DNA of 64,000 bases from Sphingobium aromaticiconvertens. Lineage in GTDB: Bacteria > Pseudomonadota > Alphaproteobacteria > Sphingomonadales > Sphingomonadaceae. Shown piece after piece: positions 61,028 to 64,000 of the stretch. Position 1 is the stretch's first letter. Every line of letters starts with the position of its first letter. Location: positions 2,227,501-2,291,500 of the forward strand of contig NZ_JBANRJ010000001.1 in NCBI RefSeq assembly GCF_037154075.1. Reading direction: 5' to 3'. The notes under the pieces were generated by a model. The model was given only the letters and a program-made list of their open reading frames with translations. It made no database searches and was not told the origin of the DNA. The translations under genes and the position numbers were made by a program.

Positions 61028-62311
61028 ATGCGCGGACATATATTTCTCGCAGGCATTGCGGGCGCGGTTGCGCTGACGGTGGCGGCGGGCGCCATTTCTT
61101 CGCCTGCACAGGCAAAGAAGGCCAATGTTGGCCCCCCTATCACCATGTCCGATGCGTTTCGCGGGGCTGCGAAAAGCGCGGAAGCCGCCCTTAAGGCAGG
61201 CGATGTCACGACAGCGAATGCACAGATCGCCAGCCTGTCGCCGACCAGCGATTTCGAAGTGTATGCAGCCGCCGCCCTGCGATTCGAACTGGCGGCGAAG
61301 CGTGGGGACATTCAGGCGCAGCGGATCGCGCTGACCGATATGTTCAAGAGCAATTCGGTGCCGCCGAACGACGCCCCCCGGCTGCGTTATCTCGCGGGTC
61401 TCTATTCCTTCTATGTCGCCAACTATGACGACACGATCGCGCAGCTCAACTATGCCAAGACGCTGGGCTATACCGGCATCGACGCGACGCTGCTGATGGC
61501 CGACACCTATAACCGCCGCCACAAACCCAAGGATGCGCGGGCGATGGTGGAGCAGGCATTTGCGCAGCTCAAGACGGAAGGCAAGCCGGTCCCGGCGGCC
61601 TGGTACGACAAGGCTATTTCGCTCGCCTATCAAAATGCCGACTGGCCGGCGGTGGGGTTATTGTATCGGTACCGACTGGCCGCCTATCCCTCCACCGGCA
61701 ACTGGCGCACGGCGCTGGTCAACTATAGCGCGGCGACGGGCATGAACCCCGAAGTCCAGCTCGACCTCTATCGCTTGCAGGCCGCCAATGGCGCGATGGC
61801 GAGCGAGCGGGATTATCAGGCCTATGCACTGCTGGCCGAGAAGAATGGCAACAATGCCGAGGCCAAGGCGATTATCGAGGCAGGACGCGCGGCAGGCAAA
61901 CTGTCAGCAACCCAGCCTGCAACCGCCAAGGTGATGAAGGCTGTGACGGCCAAAGCCGCCAAGGAAATTGCAGGACTGCCAGCCGCGGCCAAGAAGGCGG
62001 GAACGGCAAAGGACGGCACGGCGGCGTTGGCGGTGGCGGACAGCTATTTCGCGCTGTCGCAATATCCGCAGGCCGTGGAGCAATATCGCGCAGCCATCAC
62101 CAAGGGCGGCATCGACACAGGCCGGACGAATACCCGGCTCGGCGTGGCGCTGGCCCGTTCCGGCGACATGGCAGGCGCACGGACGGCGCTGGCGCAGGTC
62201 AATGGCGGTGAATGGACCAATCTGGCCGGGCTGTGGTCGGTTTGGGTTGATCAGCAGGCAAGCAAGTCGGCTGCGGTTCCGGTTGTCCCGACGGGTGTTA
62301 CGGGGGGCTGA
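61028..62311 (+). CDS. exported tetratricopeptide-like repeat protein, paralog of the 59613 gene
   Basis: 427 residues from ATG 61028 (GGGGAGG upstream). Signal peptide LAGIAGAVALTVAAGAISSP with cleavage near PAQAK (about residue 30). Helical repeats include LAGLYSFYVANYDDTIAQLN, ADSYFALSQYPQAVEQYRAA and NTRLGVALARSGDMAGARTA, the last two aligning with the upstream paralog (TRLGIAKARSGDFAGAKTA), and it likewise has GLW near the C-terminus. Tandem duplication followed by divergence. Probably periplasmic; no enzymatic motif. Confidence 0.8.
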   Translation: MRGHIFLAGIAGAVALTVAAGAISSPAQAKKANVGPPITMSDAFRGAAKSAEAALKAGDVTTANAQIASLSPTSDFEVYAAAALRFELAAKRGDIQAQRIALTDMFKSNSVPPNDAPRLRYLAGLYSFYVANYDDTIAQLNYAKTLGYTGIDATLLMADTYNRRHKPKDARAMVEQAFAQLKTEGKPVPAAWYDKAISLAYQNADWPAVGLLYRYRLAAYPSTGNWRTALVNYSAATGMNPEVQLDLYRLQAANGAMASERDYQAYALLAEKNGNNAEAKAIIEAGRAAGKLSATQPATAKVMKAVTAKAAKEIAGLPAAAKKAGTAKDGTAALAVADSYFALSQYPQAVEQYRAAITKGGIDTGRTNTRLGVALARSGDMAGARTALAQVNGGEWTNLAGLWSVWVDQQASKSAAVPVVPTGVTGG

Positions 62312-62411
62312 TTGGGGGCGTCAGGGGCCTGATCTGGTCGGTGGATCGGTCATGCCCCCCTTCTGCGAACATCAGCCTCTCTGCCGCCATCCCCACATCT
62401 CCCAAATCAAG

Positions 62412-62431
62412 ATGCCAGCCTTCGCTGGCAT
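62412..62431. repeat. extragenic hairpin repeat
   Basis: ATGCCAGC-CTTC-GCTGGCAT: a perfect 8-bp stem with a tetraloop in the gap before hslU. CCAGC-TTCG-GCTGG-type hairpins are scattered between genes in sphingomonads. Confidence 0.55.
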
Positions 62432-62511
62432 GGCGATGATGGGTCGAAACAGGTCATGGTGTAGGCGATCGCCGGCTTGGCGGGGCAGCAGTCCTACCTT
62501 GTCTGAATGCA

Positions 62512-62541
62512 GAAGGGCGCCACCAGCGAGCGGCGCCCTTC
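62512..62541. terminator. bidirectional terminator-like hairpin
   Basis: GAAGGGCGCC (62512-62521) pairs with GGCGCCCTTC (62532-62541) around a 10-base loop, five bases beyond the hslU stop on the minus strand. Confidence 0.65.
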
Positions 62542-62545
62542 GTCA

Positions 62546-63847
62546 TCAAAGTACGTAGCGGCTCAAATCCGTATCGCGCGAAATCCCGCCCAACTGCTTC
62601 TCTACATAAGCGGCGTCGATCACCAGCGTTTCGCCCCGGCGGTCTTCCGCATGGAAGCTGATATCATCCAGCAGCTTTTCCATCACCGTTTGCAGGCGGC
62701 GGGCGCCGATATTCTCGATCTCCTGATTGACTTCGGCGGCGATGCGGGCGACCGCGCCGATGCCTTCGCTGGTCAGGTCGATCGTGACGCCTTCGGTCGC
62801 CAGCAACGCGCGATATTGCGTCACCAGACTGGCCTTGGTGTCGGACAGGATCGCGACGAAATCCGCCTCGGTCAGCGCCTTCAACTCGACCCGGATCGGC
62901 AGGCGGCCCTGGAGTTCGGGCAGCAAATCGCTGGGCTTGGCGACATGGAAAGCGCCTGACGCGATGAACAGGATATGGTCTGTCTTGAGCGGGCCATATT
63001 TGGTCGAGACTGTCGTGCCTTCGATCAGCGGCAACAGGTCACGCTGAACACCTTCACGGCTCACCGATCCGCCGCGCACGTCACTGACCGCGATCTTGTC
63101 GATCTCGTCCAGAAAGACGATGCCATTCTGTTCGGCGCTGGCGATGGCGACGCGGGCGACATCGTCCTGATCCAGCCGCTTGTCCTGCTCTTCCTCGACC
63201 AGCTTGTCCCACGCCTGCGCGACCGTCAGCTTGCGGCGCTTCTTCTGTTGCTGGCCGAACGCCTTGGACATCATGTCGGACAGGTTGATCATGCCCATCT
63301 GGCCGCCCATGCCGGGGATTTCCATCGGCATGGAGGGGCTGTCGGCAACCTCTACCTCGACTTCGACCTCGTTCATCTGGTCGGCTTCGATCTTCTGGCG
63401 GAAGGAAAGCCGGGTCGCCTCGCTCGCTTCCTTGCCGGTCAGGGCGTCCAGCAGGCGCGCCATCGCGGCCTCGGACGCGGCCTCGCGCACCGCTTCGCGG
63501 CGGCGGTCGCGTTCCAGGCGCACGGCTTCCTCGACCAGATCACGGACGATCTGCTCGACGTCTCGGCCGACATAGCCGACCTCGGTGAATTTGGTCGCTT
63601 CCACCTTGACGAAGGGCGCGTCGGCCAGCTTGGCCAGGCGACGGCTGATCTCCGTCTTGCCGCAACCGGTGGGACCAATCATCAGGATATTCTTGGGCGT
63701 CACCTCGTCGCGCAGGTCAGCGGACAGGTGCTGGCGCCGCCAACGGTTCCGCAGCGCCACGGCAACCGCGCGCTTGGCGTCATGCTGGCCGATGATATGC
63801 GCGTCGAGCGCAGCAACGATGGCTTTGGGTGTAAGATTGTCGTTCAT
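62546..63847 (-). CDS. hslU: ATP-dependent protease ATPase subunit HslU
   Basis: 433 residues. [34 protein letters not shown] at the N-terminus, Walker [15 protein letters not shown] (about residues 57-70), the pore loop [10 protein letters not shown], an inserted I domain (about 110-240), Walker [12 protein letters not shown], and the HslV-binding C-terminus SRYVL. AAGGAACG lies upstream. Unfolds substrates for HslV, whose gene lies immediately upstream. Confidence 0.97.
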   Translation of the reverse strand: MNDNLTPKAIVAALDAHIIGQHDAKRAVAVALRNRWRRQHLSADLRDEVTPKNILMIGPTGCGKTEISRRLAKLADAPFVKVEATKFTEVGYVGRDVEQIVRDLVEEAVRLERDRRREAVREAASEAAMARLLDALTGKEASEATRLSFRQKIEADQMNEVEVEVEVADSPSMPMEIPGMGGQMGMINLSDMMSKAFGQQQKKRRKLTVAQAWDKLVEEEQDKRLDQDDVARVAIASAEQNGIVFLDEIDKIAVSDVRGGSVSREGVQRDLLPLIEGTTVSTKYGPLKTDHILFIASGAFHVAKPSDLLPELQGRLPIRVELKALTEADFVAILSDTKASLVTQYRALLATEGVTIDLTSEGIGAVARIAAEVNQEIENIGARRLQTVMEKLLDDISFHAEDRRGETLVIDAAYVEKQLGGISRDTDLSRYVL

Positions 63848-63893
63848 GTCGTTCCTTGTCCCCTGCCGCGCGGGAGGGGTCGGGGAGGGGAAA

Positions 63894-64000
63894 TCAGGTG
63901 GCGCTGTCGAGCAGTTCGACGGTTAGCTGATCATTCGTATAGACGCAGATGTCGGCGGCCACGGCCATCGCCTTGCGCGCCAAAGCTTCCGCATCCTCTT
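63894..64000 (-). CDS. hslV: ATP-dependent protease peptidase subunit HslV (3' end only)
   Basis: The last 35 codons on the minus strand encode [20 protein letters not shown] then [14 protein letters not shown] and a stop, matching the HslV C-terminus (ADICIYTN pattern). It runs off the window at 64000 and precedes hslU by 46 bp, the usual hslVU order. Confidence 0.9.
   Translation of the reverse strand, partial: EDAEALARKAMAVAADICVYTNDQLTVELLDSAT

Overview
The window is a piece of a high-GC alphaproteobacterial chromosome, almost certainly from a sphingomonad (Sphingobium/Sphingomonas type). The clues are a circularly permuted two-piece tmRNA, a MucR/Ros-type zinc-finger regulator, an ATP synthase Fo operon with both b' and b subunits, and protein sequences of sphingomonad character throughout. 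Most of it is a stable core-genome neighbourhood. One IS element is visible, and one small low-GC gene looks acquired.

Layout. 1-4.9 kb: an FAD-linked oxidase cut by the window edge, a secreted hypothetical protein, an RhlE-type RNA helicase, a low-GC hypothetical gene and radC. 5-8.8 kb: ydbH-ynbE-ydbL, an envelope lipid-transport operon. 9-11.6 kb: the Fo operon atpI-B-E-F'-F. 11.7-15.4 kb: uvrC, three very small genes, recO. 15.4-20 kb: leuB, a PLP dehydratase, metZ, apaG and a LysR regulator. 20.1-20.4 kb: permuted ssrA (tag ANDNEALAIAA). 20.7-25.8 kb: a small exported repeat protein, then a predicted beta-helix surface lipoprotein and a TonB-dependent receptor. 25.9-38.6 kb: a 2OG-Fe(II) oxygenase diverging from a complete thirteen-gene type II secretion operon gspC-D-E-F-G-H-I-J-K-L-M-N-O. 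38.6-45.3 kb: tRNA-Thr, an RNase H-like protein, rarA, a glycosyltransferase, a MOSC protein, a DUF2142 membrane protein and an exported protein. 45.3-53 kb: a minus-strand housekeeping run nfu-tsaB-rimI-mucR-fur-plsC-miaB-phoH-ybeY-corC. 53-55.6 kb: a PNPOx-like protein, a second RhlE helicase and a small membrane protein. 55.8-59.3 kb: an IS5-family element inserted in the 3' end of gyrA. 59.6-62.3 kb: two tandem paralogous exported repeat proteins. 62.5-64 kb: hslU and the end of hslV.

The most interesting unit is 21.2-38.6 kb. PHO-box-like arrays with 11-bp periodicity lie before the lipoprotein/TonB-receptor pair (21218) and directly before gspC (26573: three half-sites separated by ATTA). 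This suggests a phosphate-starvation-controlled surface-lipoprotein and type II secretion locus, resembling the elpS/T2SS locus of Caulobacter. Within the same operon, the stretches encoding pseudopilin leaders carry a 33-bp (11-codon) tandem repeat spanning the prepilin cleavage site: three units in gspG, two in gspI, about one and a half in gspJ and one in gspH. The result is unusually long leaders with several copies of the Gly-Phe site. This looks undescribed.

Other points of note are the IS insertion that replaced the last ten residues of GyrA with five IS-encoded ones, a duplicated CCGGGCAACAGAA element in the tmRNA that offers alternative helix partners, and several small genes under 70 codons. 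Functions are assigned by reading motifs and family resemblance. No database search was possible.
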